Notes under the pieces: generated by a model
The model's input: the letters and a program-made list of their open reading frames with translations, nothing else
Databases searched by the model: none
What the model was told of the DNA's origin: nothing
Made by a program: the position numbers and the translations under genes
Assembly (NCBI RefSeq): GCF_000010285.1
Contig: NC_010617.1
Span: 496,001 to 560,000, forward strand
Direction: 5' to 3'
DNA from: Kocuria rhizophila DC2201
GTDB lineage: Bacteria; Actinomycetota; Actinomycetes; Actinomycetales; Micrococcaceae
DNA length: 64,000 nt
In this document: one piece after another, positions 1 to 8,905 of the stretch
How the letters are laid out: the number at the start of each line of letters is the position of its first letter
Numbering within the stretch: position 1 is the stretch's first letter

Positions 1-2
1 TG

Positions 3-869
3 CTCAACGTGGTGGTGGCCGGCCTGGTGATGTCCCTGCTGGGCTCCCTGGTGGGGCAGATGGGTCTGCCGGGGCTCTCCCAGCAAGTGGCGTCCTCCCA
101 GGTGCTGCGCGGGATCGAGCGCATGACCCCGGATCCGGTGCGCCACGCCATGACCCAGACCCGCAACGCGATCAGCGGTGCGCAGGGCATCCGGCAGCTG
201 GACGAGCTGCTGTTCCCCACGCAGGCCGCCCCCGATCCGAAGGACACCCCGGACTCGCAGACCGTCGCGGACGCCGGGCAGTCCGTGGTGCAGGTCTACG
301 GCACGGCCGCCAAGTGCGCCCAGAACCAGACGGGCTCCGGCTTCGTGGCCCAGCCCGGCACCGTGGTCACCAACGCTCACGTGGTGGCGGGCGTGGACCA
401 GCCCGTGGTCGAGACCCGGGACGGCCGCGCCTACCCCGCCCGTACCGTGCAGTACGACGCCGCCTCGGACCTCGCCGTGCTGCGCATCCCGGACCTGCCC
501 GAGGCCCCGCTGAGCATGGACGGGACCGTGAGCCAGGGCGAGGCCGTGTCCTTCGCGGGCTACCCCCTGGGCGGGCCCTACACCCTGCGGGCGGCCACCG
601 TGCAGGGCCAGGCCGTGGCCCCCGTGCAGAACGTCACCACGGGGGAGACACAGACCCGCAGCATCATCCAGATCGCGGGCAAGGTGGAGCAGGGCAACTC
701 GGGCGGGCCGCTGCTCGACGCGGACGGCCACGTGGTGGGCGTGGTCTTCGCCAAGGCCGTGCAGGACCAGGTGGGCTACGCCATTCCCGTGGACCGGGTC
801 CGCGAGGTGCTCACCGCGGCAGGGGACTCCACGGAGTCCGTGGCCACGGGCGAGTGCGTGGTGCCCTGA
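3..869 (+). CDS. marP: MarP-like membrane-anchored serine protease (5' end outside window)
   Basis: A trypsin-like serine protease whose N-terminus lies before the window. The visible part starts with a hydrophobic segment (VVAGLVMSLLGSLVG), which fits the end of a CvpA-type membrane domain, then a linker, then the protease domain. The catalytic triad is readable: His in TNAHVVAG (codon at 378), Asp in SDLAVLRI (codon at 468) and Ser in GNSGGPLLD (codon at 699). Two cysteines flank the protease domain (AKCAQN and the C-terminal GECVVP) and match the disulfide known in mycobacterial MarP, which acts in the periplasm during acid stress. Nth, a Nudix protein and Acs lie close by, as around Rv3671c. 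The family call is firm; the role in acid resistance is inferred. Confidence 0.88.
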   Translation, partial: LNVVVAGLVMSLLGSLVGQMGLPGLSQQVASSQVLRGIERMTPDPVRHAMTQTRNAISGAQGIRQLDELLFPTQAAPDPKDTPDSQTVADAGQSVVQVYGTAAKCAQNQTGSGFVAQPGTVVTNAHVVAGVDQPVVETRDGRAYPARTVQYDAASDLAVLRIPDLPEAPLSMDGTVSQGEAVSFAGYPLGGPYTLRAATVQGQAVAPVQNVTTGETQTRSIIQIAGKVEQGNSGGPLLDADGHVVGVVFAKAVQDQVGYAIPVDRVREVLTAAGDSTESVATGECVVP

Positions 870-882
870 TCCCTGGGGCGAC

Positions 883-912
883 GCTCCTGCCCGGGCCGCT
901 CCTGCCCGAGCC
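883..912. repeat. Two 15-bp tandem repeats
   Basis: Two adjacent 15-bp units differing at one base (GCTCCTGCCCGGGCC then GCTCCTGCCCGAGCC) lie just after the marP stop codon in the 162-bp gap before aroQ. No function is apparent. Confidence 0.6.
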
Positions 913-1031
913 GTGGCTGAGCGGGCCGTGCGTAACGGGGGCGTGGGTGTCCGGTGCAGTTGCGGGACGGCCCGTCCGGGCAGCGGCGCGTCGGTGCCGC
1001 TGCGGCTGCGCCGCCTTGAGGTGCGGTGCGC

Positions 1032-1478
1032 TCAGCCCAGGCCGAGGTTCCGGGCCACCACGTCCACGGCCAGTTCGTAGCCCAGCACCCCGGCCCCGGC
1101 GATCACCGCGGTGGCCTGCGGCGAGACGAAGGACGTGTGGCGGAACGCCTCCCGGCGGTGCACGTTGGAGATGTGCACCTCCACGACCGGCATCTCGCAC
1201 ATCTCCAGCGCGTCGTGGATGGCCACGGAGTAGTGGGTCAGGGCGGCGGGGTTGATCACGATCCCGCACGCCTCGGTGCGCGCGCGCTGGATCCAGTCCA
1301 CGAGCTGGCCCTCCCAGTTGGACTGCTCGAACACGACCTCCAGCCCGTAGCTCTGCGCCCTGGCGCGCACGTCGGCCTCGACGTCCGCCAGGGTGGTGTG
1401 CCCGTAGATCTCGGGCTTGCGCGTGCCCAGCGTGTTCAGGTTCGGGCCGTTGAGGACGTGGATCGGCAGCTCGCTCAT
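1032..1478 (-). CDS. aroQ: Type II 3-dehydroquinate dehydratase
   Basis: A 148-residue protein of the usual size for the dodecameric type II enzyme, which converts 3-dehydroquinate to 3-dehydroshikimate in the shikimate pathway. The N-terminal [18 protein letters not shown] contains the active-site Asn and catalytic Tyr, and [13 protein letters not shown] and [16 protein letters not shown] are the other family signatures, the last with the catalytic His. The ATG at 1478 places these motifs at family positions; longer versions only add Arg/Ala-rich sequence. The gene stands alone between marP and acs, convergent with marP. Its upstream region has no good Shine-Dalgarno. Confidence 0.95.
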   Translation of the reverse strand: MSELPIHVLNGPNLNTLGTRKPEIYGHTTLADVEADVRARAQSYGLEVVFEQSNWEGQLVDWIQRARTEACGIVINPAALTHYSVAIHDALEMCEMPVVEVHISNVHRREAFRHTSFVSPQATAVIAGAGVLGYELAVDVVARNLGLG

Positions 1479-1660
1479 GCCCCCATTCAAGCGCATCGGT
1501 CCCGCCCACTGTGCCGCGGACGCACGACGCCGCGGTGGCCCTCCCGGGTCTCCCGGGCAGATCGCGCGGGCCGTTCCTCCGGCGGGCGCCGCCCGGGCCG
1601 TTGCTCTGCTGGGTGCCGCCCGGGCGTCTGACGGTCCCCGTCGCGGGGCACTCGCCACGG

Positions 1661-1710
1661 ACGACGCCGCCGCGGTGCCTCCCGTGGGGAAGGCGCCGCG
1701 GCGGCGTCGT
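1661..1710 (-). terminator. 19-bp hairpin beyond the 3' end of acs
   Basis: Arms 1661-1679 and 1692-1710 pair over 19 bp with one G-U type position, around a 12-nt loop. It lies 21 bp beyond the acs stop codon and is well placed as a terminator. The outer ten base pairs of the stem are the recurring word ACGACGCCGC and its complement. There is no clear T-run. Confidence 0.65.
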
Positions 1711-1730
1711 GAACGGAGCGTGCGGGTGGG

Positions 1731-3680
1731 CTACTTGGTGCCGAGCGAGTCCACGATCTGCTGCATGACCGTCTGGTCCGCGAGCGTGGAGACGTCCCCC
1801 ACGGGGCGGTCCTCGGCGACGTCCTTGAGCAGGCGGCGCATGATCTTGCCGGAGCGCGTCTTGGGCAGCTCGGGAACGATCAGCACCTTCTTGGGCTTGG
1901 CGATCGGGGAGATCTCCCGGCCCACGTGCGCGCGGATCTCCTCGGCGAGCTCGGCGGCGTCCCGGTTCTCGGCGGTGGCCTGGTCCGAGAGGATCACGAA
2001 CGCGAAGACCGCCTGGCCCGTGGTCTCGTCCGCGGCGCCCACCACGGCGGCCTCCGCCACGGAGGGGTGGGAGACCAGCGCGGACTCGATCTCGGGGGTG
2101 GACAGGCGGTGGCCGGAGACGTTCATGACGTCGTCCACGCGGCCCAGGATCCACACGTCCCCGTCCGCGTCCCGCTTGGCGCCGTCGCCGGCGAAGTACT
2201 TGTCCCCGAACTGGCCCCAGTAGGTGTTCACGAAGCGCTCGTCGTCACCCCAGATGGTGCGCAGCATGGACGGCCACGGCTTGCGGACCACCAGGAAGCC
2301 GTCCGTCTCGTTGGGGAGGGAGGTGCCGGCGTCGTCGACCACGTCCACAGCGATGCCCGGCAGCGGCACCTGTGCGGAGCCCGGCTTGGTGGCCGTGACG
2401 CCGGGCAGCGGGGAGATCATCATGGCGCCGGTCTCGGTCTGCCACCACGTGTCCACGATGGGGCAGCGGTCCTGGCCGATGACCCTGCGGAACCAGGTCC
2501 ATGCCTCGGGGTTGATGGCCTCGCCCACGGTGCCCAGCAGGCGCAGGGAGCTGAGGTCCCACTCGGCGGGGATCTCCTCGCCCCACTTCATCATGGTGCG
2601 GATGGCGGTGGGGGACGTGTAGAGGATGCTCACGCCGTACTTCTGCACGATCTCCCAGAACCGGCCGCGGTGCGGGGAGTCCGGGGTGCCCTCGTAGATC
2701 ACCTGGGTGGCGCCGTTCACAAGCGGCGCGTAGGTGATGTAGGTGTGGCCCGTGACCCACCCGACGTCCGCGGTGCACCAGTAGACGTCCGTCTCCGGCT
2801 TGAGGTCGAACACGTTCTTGTGGGTGAACGCCGCCTGGGTCAGGTAGCCGCCGGTGGTGTGCAGGATGCCCTTGGGCTTGCCGGTGGTGCCGGAGGTGTA
2901 GAGGATGAACAGCGGGTCCTCGGCGTTCTGCTCCGAGGGCGTGTGCTCGGTGGAGGCGTTCTCGGTGATCTCGTGCCACCACACGTCGCGGCCGTCCTGG
3001 AACGCGACGTCCTCGCCGTTGCGCTTGACCACCACCACGTGCTGCACGGTGTCCCCGCCCTTCTCCAGGGCGGCGTCCACGGCGGGCTTCAGCGTGGTGG
3101 GCTTGCCGCGGCGGTAGGAGCCGTCTGCGGTGACCACGAGCTTGGCCTCGCCGTCCTCGATGCGCGAGCGCAGGGCGTCCGCGGAGAAGCCGCCGAAGAC
3201 CACCGAATGGATCGCACCGATGCGCGCGCACGCGAGCATGGTGATCACGGCCTCCGGGATCATGGGCAGGTACACGGCCACGCGATCGCCCTTGCCCACG
3301 CCGAGCGCCTCGAAGGCGTTCGCCGCCTTGGAGACCTCGTCCTTGAGCTGCGCGTACGTGTAGGACGCGCTGTCCCCGGGCTCGCCCTCGAAGTACAGGG
3401 CCACGCGGTCCCCGTTGCCGGCCTCCACATGGCGGTCCACGGCGTTGTACGCGGCGTTGAGGGTGCCGTCCTGGAACCACTTGACGAACGGCGGGTTGGA
3501 CCAGTCCAGCACCTCGGTGAACGGGGTGGACCACGTGAGCAGGTCACGGGCCTGGTTCGCCCAGAACTCCTCGCCCTGCTCCTCGGCCTGCGTGTACAGC
3601 TCCGCGGTGGCGTTGGCCTGGGCGGCGAACTCCTCGCTCGGGGCGAAGGTCTTCGGCTGGGCTGCGGGATCCGTGGTCAT
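1731..3680 (-). CDS. acs: Acetyl-CoA synthetase (AMP-forming)
   Basis: A 649-residue cytosolic enzyme that activates acetate to acetyl-CoA through acetyl-AMP. The ANL-family phosphate loop [11 protein letters not shown] is present, as are [10 protein letters not shown] and the C-terminal [11 protein letters not shown]; its lysine (about K612) is the residue whose acetylation switches off this family. Length is normal for bacterial Acs (about 650). The ATG at 3680 is preceded by GAAGGAGCACC, a strong ribosome binding site. The gene is divergent from nth, and a long hairpin lies past its stop. This region also holds acs, nth and marP in mycobacteria (from memory). Confidence 0.97.
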   Translation of the reverse strand: MTTDPAAQPKTFAPSEEFAAQANATAELYTQAEEQGEEFWANQARDLLTWSTPFTEVLDWSNPPFVKWFQDGTLNAAYNAVDRHVEAGNGDRVALYFEGEPGDSASYTYAQLKDEVSKAANAFEALGVGKGDRVAVYLPMIPEAVITMLACARIGAIHSVVFGGFSADALRSRIEDGEAKLVVTADGSYRRGKPTTLKPAVDAALEKGGDTVQHVVVVKRNGEDVAFQDGRDVWWHEITENASTEHTPSEQNAEDPLFILYTSGTTGKPKGILHTTGGYLTQAAFTHKNVFDLKPETDVYWCTADVGWVTGHTYITYAPLVNGATQVIYEGTPDSPHRGRFWEIVQKYGVSILYTSPTAIRTMMKWGEEIPAEWDLSSLRLLGTVGEAINPEAWTWFRRVIGQDRCPIVDTWWQTETGAMMISPLPGVTATKPGSAQVPLPGIAVDVVDDAGTSLPNETDGFLVVRKPWPSMLRTIWGDDERFVNTYWGQFGDKYFAGDGAKRDADGDVWILGRVDDVMNVSGHRLSTPEIESALVSHPSVAEAAVVGAADETTGQAVFAFVILSDQATAENRDAAELAEEIRAHVGREISPIAKPKKVLIVPELPKTRSGKIMRRLLKDVAEDRPVGDVSTLADQTVMQQIVDSLGTK

Positions 3681-3827
3681 GGTGCTCCTTCACTGGGGCC
3701 GGTGCGCGCCGCTTGCGCGGGCGCGTGGTGCAGTTCACATTCTCCCGCTCAGCCTAGTGGAACCCCGCGGGCGCCCTCCATCGTGTGCGGGCGCATGTCG
3801 GCCCGGTTCTGCGGCGCCAGGGCGGGT

Positions 3828-3856
3828 TTGACCCCCGTGACGGGGCGCACCATGAT
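3828..3856 (+). promoter_or_regulatory. Candidate promoter of nth, leaderless
   Basis: TTGACC at 3828-3833, a 17-nt spacer, then CATGAT at 3851-3856, followed 7 nt later by an ATG at 3864. This spacing is ideal for a housekeeping sigma factor and would put the transcription start on or next to the start codon. It is the best matched of the leaderless-type promoters seen here. Confidence 0.6.
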
Positions 3857-3863
3857 CGAGGGC

Positions 3864-4727
3864 ATGGAGACCCCCGCCGCAGCCGAGCACGTGCGCTTCG
3901 TCCCGGCGCGGCAGGCGGAGCAGGCGGCCGCGCGGCGTCGTCGTGCCGGGAGTGAGACTGCCTTGTCCAGGACGCGGCGCGCGCGGCGCATCCAGCGGAT
4001 CCTCGCGCAGACGTACCCCTACGCCGTGGCGGAGCTGGACTTCGACGACGCCTGGCAGCTGCTCGTGGCCACGGTCCTGTCCGCACAGACCACCGACATC
4101 CGCGTCAACGCGGTCACCCCGGGGCTGTTCGCGGCGTACCCCGGCCCGCGCGAGCTGGCCGAGGCGCCCGCCGAGGACGTCCAGGAGATGGTGCGCTCCC
4201 TCGGCTTCTACCGTTCCAAGGCGCGCTCGATCCAGGCCCTGGCCGCGCGCGTCGTGGACGAGTACGACGGCACCGTGCCCGGCACGCTCGCGCAGCTCGT
4301 GACCCTGCCCGGCGTGGGGCGCAAGACCGCGAACGTGGTGCTCGGCAACGCGTTCGGGGTGCCCGGGATCACCGTGGACACCCACTTCGGGCGGCTCGCG
4401 CGCAGGCTGGGGTGGACCGTCCAGGACGATCCGGTGAAGGTCGAGGCGGACGTGGCGGCGCTGTTCCCGCCCGCGCTGTGGACTGAGCTGTCCCACGAGC
4501 TGATCTACCACGGACGGCGGATCTGCCACTCCCGCCGGCCCGCGTGCGGGGTGTGCCCGGTGGCAGACCTGTGCCCCTCCTACGGCGAGGGCCCCACGGA
4601 CCCGGAGGCGGCGCGCCAGCTACTCGGCTACGAACTGAAACCCGGCCGCGAGGACCTGCTGGCCGGGTTCATGGCGGGACGCACCCGGCGGCAGCTGCGC
4701 GCCGAGGGACACACGCTCAGCGCGTGA
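3864..4727 (+). CDS. nth: Endonuclease III
   Basis: A base-excision repair glycosylase/AP lyase of 287 residues. The helix-hairpin-helix LPGVGRKTANVVLG carries the catalytic lysine and VDTHFGRLARRLG the catalytic aspartate. The [4Fe-4S] loop C-x6-C-x2-C-x5-C is intact (CHSRRPACGVCPVADLC, about residues 221-237). Two in-frame ATGs exist, at 3852 and 3864. I chose 3864 because a promoter-like TTGACC-17-CATGAT ends 7 nt before it and the 3852 ATG would fall inside the -10. The first 35 residues are an Ala/Arg-rich extension carrying one copy of the recurring DNA word. The Nudix gene follows after 11 bp, so the two are probably co-transcribed. Confidence 0.94.
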   Translation: METPAAAEHVRFVPARQAEQAAARRRRAGSETALSRTRRARRIQRILAQTYPYAVAELDFDDAWQLLVATVLSAQTTDIRVNAVTPGLFAAYPGPRELAEAPAEDVQEMVRSLGFYRSKARSIQALAARVVDEYDGTVPGTLAQLVTLPGVGRKTANVVLGNAFGVPGITVDTHFGRLARRLGWTVQDDPVKVEADVAALFPPALWTELSHELIYHGRRICHSRRPACGVCPVADLCPSYGEGPTDPEAARQLLGYELKPGREDLLAGFMAGRTRRQLRAEGHTLSA

Positions 4728-4738
4728 AAGGACGGACG

Positions 4739-5521
4739 ATGACCACTTCTTCAGCGATGCCCGCGGGCCCGCGCGAGCAGCTCGTGGAGCTCGCGCGCCA
4801 CGGCGACTCCGTGGTCATGCACGACCGCGAGCCGTGGCGGATCGGGCAGCTGAACGAGAACTTCCGGCACTCGGCGGTGCTCATCCTTTTCGGCGCGCTG
4901 GACAGCGTGCCCTCCGCCTACGCCGAGCACGCGGAGGGCCCCGGGCGGGACCTGGACGTGCTGCTGGTGCAGCGTGCCTCCACCCTGCGGGCGCATCCCG
5001 GTCAGGTGGCCTTCCCTGGCGGGCGCCTCGACCCACCCGACGGCGAACCCGGAACCACCCTGGAGACCCCCGGGGGAACCGTGAGCGCCCCGCACGTGCG
5101 CGCGGCGCTGCGCGAGGCCCACGAGGAGACCGGTGTGGACCCGGACGGCGTGGAGGTGCTCGGAGCACTGCACGAGGTGCCGCTGCCCGTGAGCAACCAC
5201 CTGGTGACCCCCGTGATCGGGTGGTGGCGCAGCCAGTCACCCGTGGACGTGGTGGACCACGCCGAGTCCTCCCTGGTGTTCCGTGTGCCCGTGCTGGATC
5301 TCATCAACCCCGCCCACCGCTACTACGCGACCGTGACCCGGGGGAACCAGACCTACAAGTCCCCGGCGTTCGACGTCTCCGTGGCCGGGGCCCCCGAGAC
5401 CGTGACCGTGTGGGGCTTCACCGGCGTGGTGCTGGACCGCGTGCTCGAGTGGCTCGGGTGGTCCGTGGAGTGGGACCGATCGGTGAAGCGGCCGGCGCCG
5501 GGGATGGGGCCGAAGACGTAG
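4739..5521 (+). CDS. Nudix hydrolase, CoA pyrophosphatase-like
   Basis: A 260-residue Nudix protein. QVAFPGGRLD and ALREAHEETG are the two halves of a Nudix box of the NudL/NUDT7 type, whose members cleave CoA or related dinucleotides. Between GG and REAHEETG lies a loop of about 30 residues rich in Gly, Pro and Thr, longer than the compact box of the family, so substrate choice cannot be read from it. The ATG at 4739 follows GAAAGGAC. It sits 11 bp after nth, in the same order as next to marP in mycobacteria. The C-terminus (VTVWGFTGVVLDRVLEWLG) is typical of actinobacterial relatives. Confidence 0.85.
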   Translation: MTTSSAMPAGPREQLVELARHGDSVVMHDREPWRIGQLNENFRHSAVLILFGALDSVPSAYAEHAEGPGRDLDVLLVQRASTLRAHPGQVAFPGGRLDPPDGEPGTTLETPGGTVSAPHVRAALREAHEETGVDPDGVEVLGALHEVPLPVSNHLVTPVIGWWRSQSPVDVVDHAESSLVFRVPVLDLINPAHRYYATVTRGNQTYKSPAFDVSVAGAPETVTVWGFTGVVLDRVLEWLGWSVEWDRSVKRPAPGMGPKT

Positions 5522-5617
5522 AGCCAGGCCGGGCGGCGTGAGCTTGTCGCATGTGGTGGCCCGGTCGCGGAGGTCGCATCCGGGTGGCCTCTCCGTCGGG
5601 TGGGTGAGGCAGCGCCT

Positions 5618-7384
5618 CTACTTCGCGTCCGCGTAGGACGTCACCACCGTCGTGGCCACCGGGACCTCCACCGGTACCGTGCCGAACACCGTGTGCACCG
5701 CCTGCCCCGCGGCGTGCTCCACGATCTGCTGCACCCGGTCCGCGTGCTGCTCGGCGCAGTGCACCATGACCTCGTCGTGGAGGAAGAACACGAGCTCCGC
5801 GTCCACGTCCGCGCCGTGCAGGCCCTGACGGATGTGGCCGAGCCACGCGAGCGCCCACTCCGCCGCCGAGCCCTGGACCACGAAGTTGCGGGAGAACCGG
5901 CCGTGGCTGCGGGACGCCTGCGCGGCGCGGCGCTCGCCGGCCTGCGTGTCCGTGGCGCGCTGCACCTCGAACCACTCCGGGCCCGGCGCGGGGGACCAGC
6001 GGCCCAGGTAGGTGCACACCTGGTGGCCGAGCTCGCCCACGCGCGCCGCGTGCTCCACGTAGCCCACGGCCCGCGGGAACATGCGGGTCAGCTGCGGCAT
6101 GAACCGGCCGCCCGCCCCGGACGTCGCGCCGTACATGGCCCCCAGCAGCGCGAGCTTCGCGTGGGAGCGCTCCGTGAGCTCGGAACCGCGGGCCTGGCCC
6201 TGCTCCGCGATGGCGGTGTAGAGGTCGCGGCCGCGCGAGGCCTCGGCCAGGGCGTCGTCGCGAGCGAGGATGGCGAGCACGCGCGGCTCCAGCTGGGCGG
6301 CGTCCGCGACGACGAGCGCGTGACCGGGGTCCGCGCGCACCGCGTCCCGGATGTACTTGGGGATCTGCAGGGCACCCCCGCCGCGCGCCGCCCACCGGCC
6401 GGTGACGACGCCGCCCACCACGTACTCGGGGTGGAAGCGGCCCTCGTGGACCCAGGTGTCCAGCCAGTGCCACCCGGTGGCGGAGAAGACGCGGGAAAGC
6501 TTCTTGTACTCGAGCACCGGCGTCACCGTGGCCACGCGCTGCTCCTGCGGCTGACCGTTGACGAGCGTCCACTCCTGGAGCTTGAACGCGCGGGTGGTGT
6601 CCACGTCCACCCCGGCGTTGCGCAGGGCCTTGAGCAGCTCCACGGGCGAGTCCGGGTTCAGGGCGGGCGCGGCCAGTGCGGTGCGGACCTCCTGTGCGAG
6701 CTCCTGCATCCGGGCAGGGCGCTCCTCACCTGCCGGACGCGTGCCGAGCATGTCCTCCAGGATCTGCTGGTGCACCGCGGGGTTCCACGGGATGCCCCGG
6801 TGGCGCATGTCCGCGGCCACGAGCGCCCCCTGGGACTCGAGGCTCAGCAGCCGTTCGAGACGCTGCGGGTTCCGGGCCGTGGCGCACGCGCTGGTCTGGG
6901 CCGCGAGTTCGGCGATCAGCTCCGTGACGCCCGGTCCGTGCTCCTCGGCCACCGCGAACAGCGATCCCTGGTTGCTTGCCGGTGCCAGTGGCCGGGGCCC
7001 GGGAACGTGCCGGGGGTCCGCCGGTTCGAGGACGGGACGGTAGGCGAGGGGACGGGGTTCCCCGGCATCGTCGGGCGCGCCCGATCCCGGGGCGGTGGAG
7101 GCCGTGGCCAGGATGGTGGCGCACAGTCCCAGGTCCCGGCACCGCGTGACCCACACCCCCGCGGCGCACAGCAGAGCGGCGGGCACGGAGGTGTCCTGCC
7201 AGGTCCACACCGGGGGCTGGACGCCCGCGCGGGCGGCCGCCTCCTCCCGCTGGGCGACGACGCCGGGCAGTTCCGCGTCCGCGACCGTGAGCTCCTGCCC
7301 CGCGCGCTCGCCGTTGGCGGAGACCACCTGCAGGACCCAGGTCCCGGGCTCGGCGGCGGCCACCACGATGTGCATGGGGTTCAT
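5618..7384 (-). CDS. Actinobacterial family A DNA polymerase-like protein (annotated in relatives as bifunctional 3'-5' exonuclease/polymerase)
   Basis: A 588-residue protein, shorter than PolA and without a 5' nuclease domain. The palm and fingers motifs are present: motif A around D361 (DAAQLEPRVLA, where PolA has DYSQIELR), motif B with R406, K410 and Y418 (RSHAKLALLGAMYG) and motif C HDEV at 536-539. The N-terminal 150 residues occupy the exonuclease position, but no DxE exonuclease triad is visible. The metal-binding Asp residues and the O-helix Arg, Lys and Tyr are kept, so polymerase activity is plausible, but the motif A Tyr and Ile are changed. ATGs at 7384 and 7375 are both possible. 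Likely role is a specialised repair or backup polymerase; this is inference. Confidence 0.85.
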   Translation of the reverse strand: MNPMHIVVAAAEPGTWVLQVVSANGERAGQELTVADAELPGVVAQREEAAARAGVQPPVWTWQDTSVPAALLCAAGVWVTRCRDLGLCATILATASTAPGSGAPDDAGEPRPLAYRPVLEPADPRHVPGPRPLAPASNQGSLFAVAEEHGPGVTELIAELAAQTSACATARNPQRLERLLSLESQGALVAADMRHRGIPWNPAVHQQILEDMLGTRPAGEERPARMQELAQEVRTALAAPALNPDSPVELLKALRNAGVDVDTTRAFKLQEWTLVNGQPQEQRVATVTPVLEYKKLSRVFSATGWHWLDTWVHEGRFHPEYVVGGVVTGRWAARGGGALQIPKYIRDAVRADPGHALVVADAAQLEPRVLAILARDDALAEASRGRDLYTAIAEQGQARGSELTERSHAKLALLGAMYGATSGAGGRFMPQLTRMFPRAVGYVEHAARVGELGHQVCTYLGRWSPAPGPEWFEVQRATDTQAGERRAAQASRSHGRFSRNFVVQGSAAEWALAWLGHIRQGLHGADVDAELVFFLHDEVMVHCAEQHADRVQQIVEHAAGQAVHTVFGTVPVEVPVATTVVTSYADAK

Positions 7385-7526
7385 TATGGGCCGGGGTTCC
7401 GACAGTGGCGGCCCGCGGCACTGAGCGGCCGCCCAGCCGGAGCTCTGCGGGGGACCGGGTGTGCTGCGTGTTCGGCGGCGGACCGATGGCCGAACAGACC
7501 AACGCGCCAAGGATCGCCCGGCGGAC

Positions 7527-7973
7527 TCACCCGGCGGCGAGCACCTCCCGGGCGTGGGCGTACTTGCGCGCCAGGCGGGCGCGGGTGTCCTCGTCCAGCA
7601 GGGCCGTGCGGGCGGGGTCCGTGTTGTCGTCCAGGTCCGCCTGCTTGACGGCGCGCGCCAGGGGGTGGGCGGCCACCCGCCGGTAGTAGTCGTCGCCGTC
7701 CTCACCCGGCCGCCGGGTCATGGCGTCCACTCCAGCGACGGTGTCCTCGGTGAAGTTATTGCGGAGGTCGTCGAGGGTCACCCCGGTGTCCTCCACGACG
7801 TCGTGCAGCCACGCCACCACCTGTGCGGCGTCCTGCTGGTCCGCAGTCGCGTAGTGGCGCACCCGCTGCGCGACGCGGCGTGGGTGGTCGATGTAGTCCG
7901 CGCCACTCTTGTCCGTCTGGCCCCGGTGCGCCCGGGTGGCGATGTCCCTGGCGCGGTCCGTGAGAGTGCTCAT
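7527..7973 (-). CDS. Single-domain HD phosphohydrolase, SpoT/Mesh1-like
   Basis: A 148-residue protein consisting only of an HD domain. Its motifs match the hydrolase half of RelA/SpoT and the small alarmone hydrolases: ATRAHRGQTDKSG with an early metal His, YIDHP, WLHDVVEDTG (HD plus the ED pair) and VKQADLDDNTDP. No synthetase, TGS or ACT domain is attached. The start at 7973 is fixed by AGGAGGAGCC just upstream. It could hydrolyse (p)ppGpp or another nucleotide; the substrate cannot be settled from sequence. It lies upstream of the family A polymerase on the same strand, 142 bp away. Confidence 0.8.
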   Translation of the reverse strand: MSTLTDRARDIATRAHRGQTDKSGADYIDHPRRVAQRVRHYATADQQDAAQVVAWLHDVVEDTGVTLDDLRNNFTEDTVAGVDAMTRRPGEDGDDYYRRVAAHPLARAVKQADLDDNTDPARTALLDEDTRARLARKYAHAREVLAAG

Positions 7974-8181
7974 GGCTCCTCCTGCATGCCGGGCGGGAGC
8001 GGTGCGTGCTGCGCCGTGGCCGGGGAACCGCCCACGTGTTCTTTCTGCCAGCACGACCTGTCCCGCTGATGCTTCCAGGTCTACCGGATGGCCAGGACAC
8101 GCATCAGCGACCGCGGCCGCTCCCGAACCCGGGACGCGCAGGCTGGGGAGCGGGCGGCGTCGTGCTCCGCGGGGTCGGTGG

Positions 8182-8187
8182 GAGACT
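8182..8187 (+). promoter_or_regulatory. -10-like GAGACT, leaderless position
   Basis: GAGACT ends 7 nt before the ATG at 8195. A GGAG overlaps it and would be 10 nt from the ATG, so a weak ribosome binding site is the alternative reading. Confidence 0.35.
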
Positions 8188-8194
8188 GGGCGGC

Positions 8195-8869
8195 ATGATG
8201 AGCGAGGCGAACGTGGAGCAGGACGTGCCGTGGGCCATGCAGCTGGTCGTGCACCGGGACAGGGCCGATCCGGCACGCGAGGTGGACGCGGCGGAGGCGG
8301 CCGCGAGCGCCGTCGTCACCCTGCTGGCCGACGAGCGCAGCGCCCCCGGCGGGCCTTGGCACGAGGCCGTGCGAACCTGGCGCGACGTTCAGATCCGCAA
8401 GCTCGTGCGCCGCGCGGACGGCAAGCGCTGGGAGGACGTCCAGTCCCTGCCCGGCGTCACGGTGGTGCGCGCCGGCTCGGACGACGACGCCGCGGCCGCC
8501 GTGCGCGCGTTCGTCCCGGCCCCAGTGCGCCCCCTTCCGAGAGAACTGCACAAGCTGCAGGTGTCCGGAACGCAGTTCCCGGCGGGCGGCGTGTCACGGG
8601 CCGAGGACGCCGTGGTGACCGTGGAGGTGGCTCCGGGGCTGGGGATCTCCAGCGGCAAGCTCGCGGCGCAGTGCGGGCACGCCGCGCAGCTCGCGTGGGA
8701 GCAGATGCCCGCCGACGTGCGGGACCGCTGGCGGGCGGACGACTACCGCGTGCGGGTGGTGTTCCCCTCGGAGCGGGAGTGGACCGGGGCGCGGCGGCCG
8801 GTGACGGTCACGGATTCCGGGCTGACCGAGCTGGACGGACCCACGGACACCACGCGGGCGTGGTGGTGA
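8195..8869 (+). CDS. Peptidyl-tRNA hydrolase II (PTH2) domain protein
   Basis: A 224-residue protein whose C-terminal half (about residues 125-205) matches the PTH2 fold. The signature ISSGKLAAQCGHAAQLA corresponds to the conserved SxGKxAAQxxHA helix, and the adjacent strand VTVEVAPGLG fits the first beta strand. The first 115 residues are less conserved and may be a partner or regulatory segment. PTH2 enzymes recycle peptidyl-tRNA, but many actinobacterial members are uncharacterised and this window cannot show whether Pth is elsewhere. Two consecutive ATG codons (8195, 8198) begin the gene; I use the first. Confidence 0.75.
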   Translation: MMSEANVEQDVPWAMQLVVHRDRADPAREVDAAEAAASAVVTLLADERSAPGGPWHEAVRTWRDVQIRKLVRRADGKRWEDVQSLPGVTVVRAGSDDDAAAAVRAFVPAPVRPLPRELHKLQVSGTQFPAGGVSRAEDAVVTVEVAPGLGISSGKLAAQCGHAAQLAWEQMPADVRDRWRADDYRVRVVFPSEREWTGARRPVTVTDSGLTELDGPTDTTRAWW

Positions 8870-8905
8870 GCAGAGTCCCCCTCACCCTGTGAGACGGGCG
8901 CCCCT

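Noticed and set aside
1926-3851. An N-terminal extension of nth of over 600 residues
   Set aside because: It is antisense to acs and has no domains; start codons at 3852 and 3864 give a normal endonuclease III.
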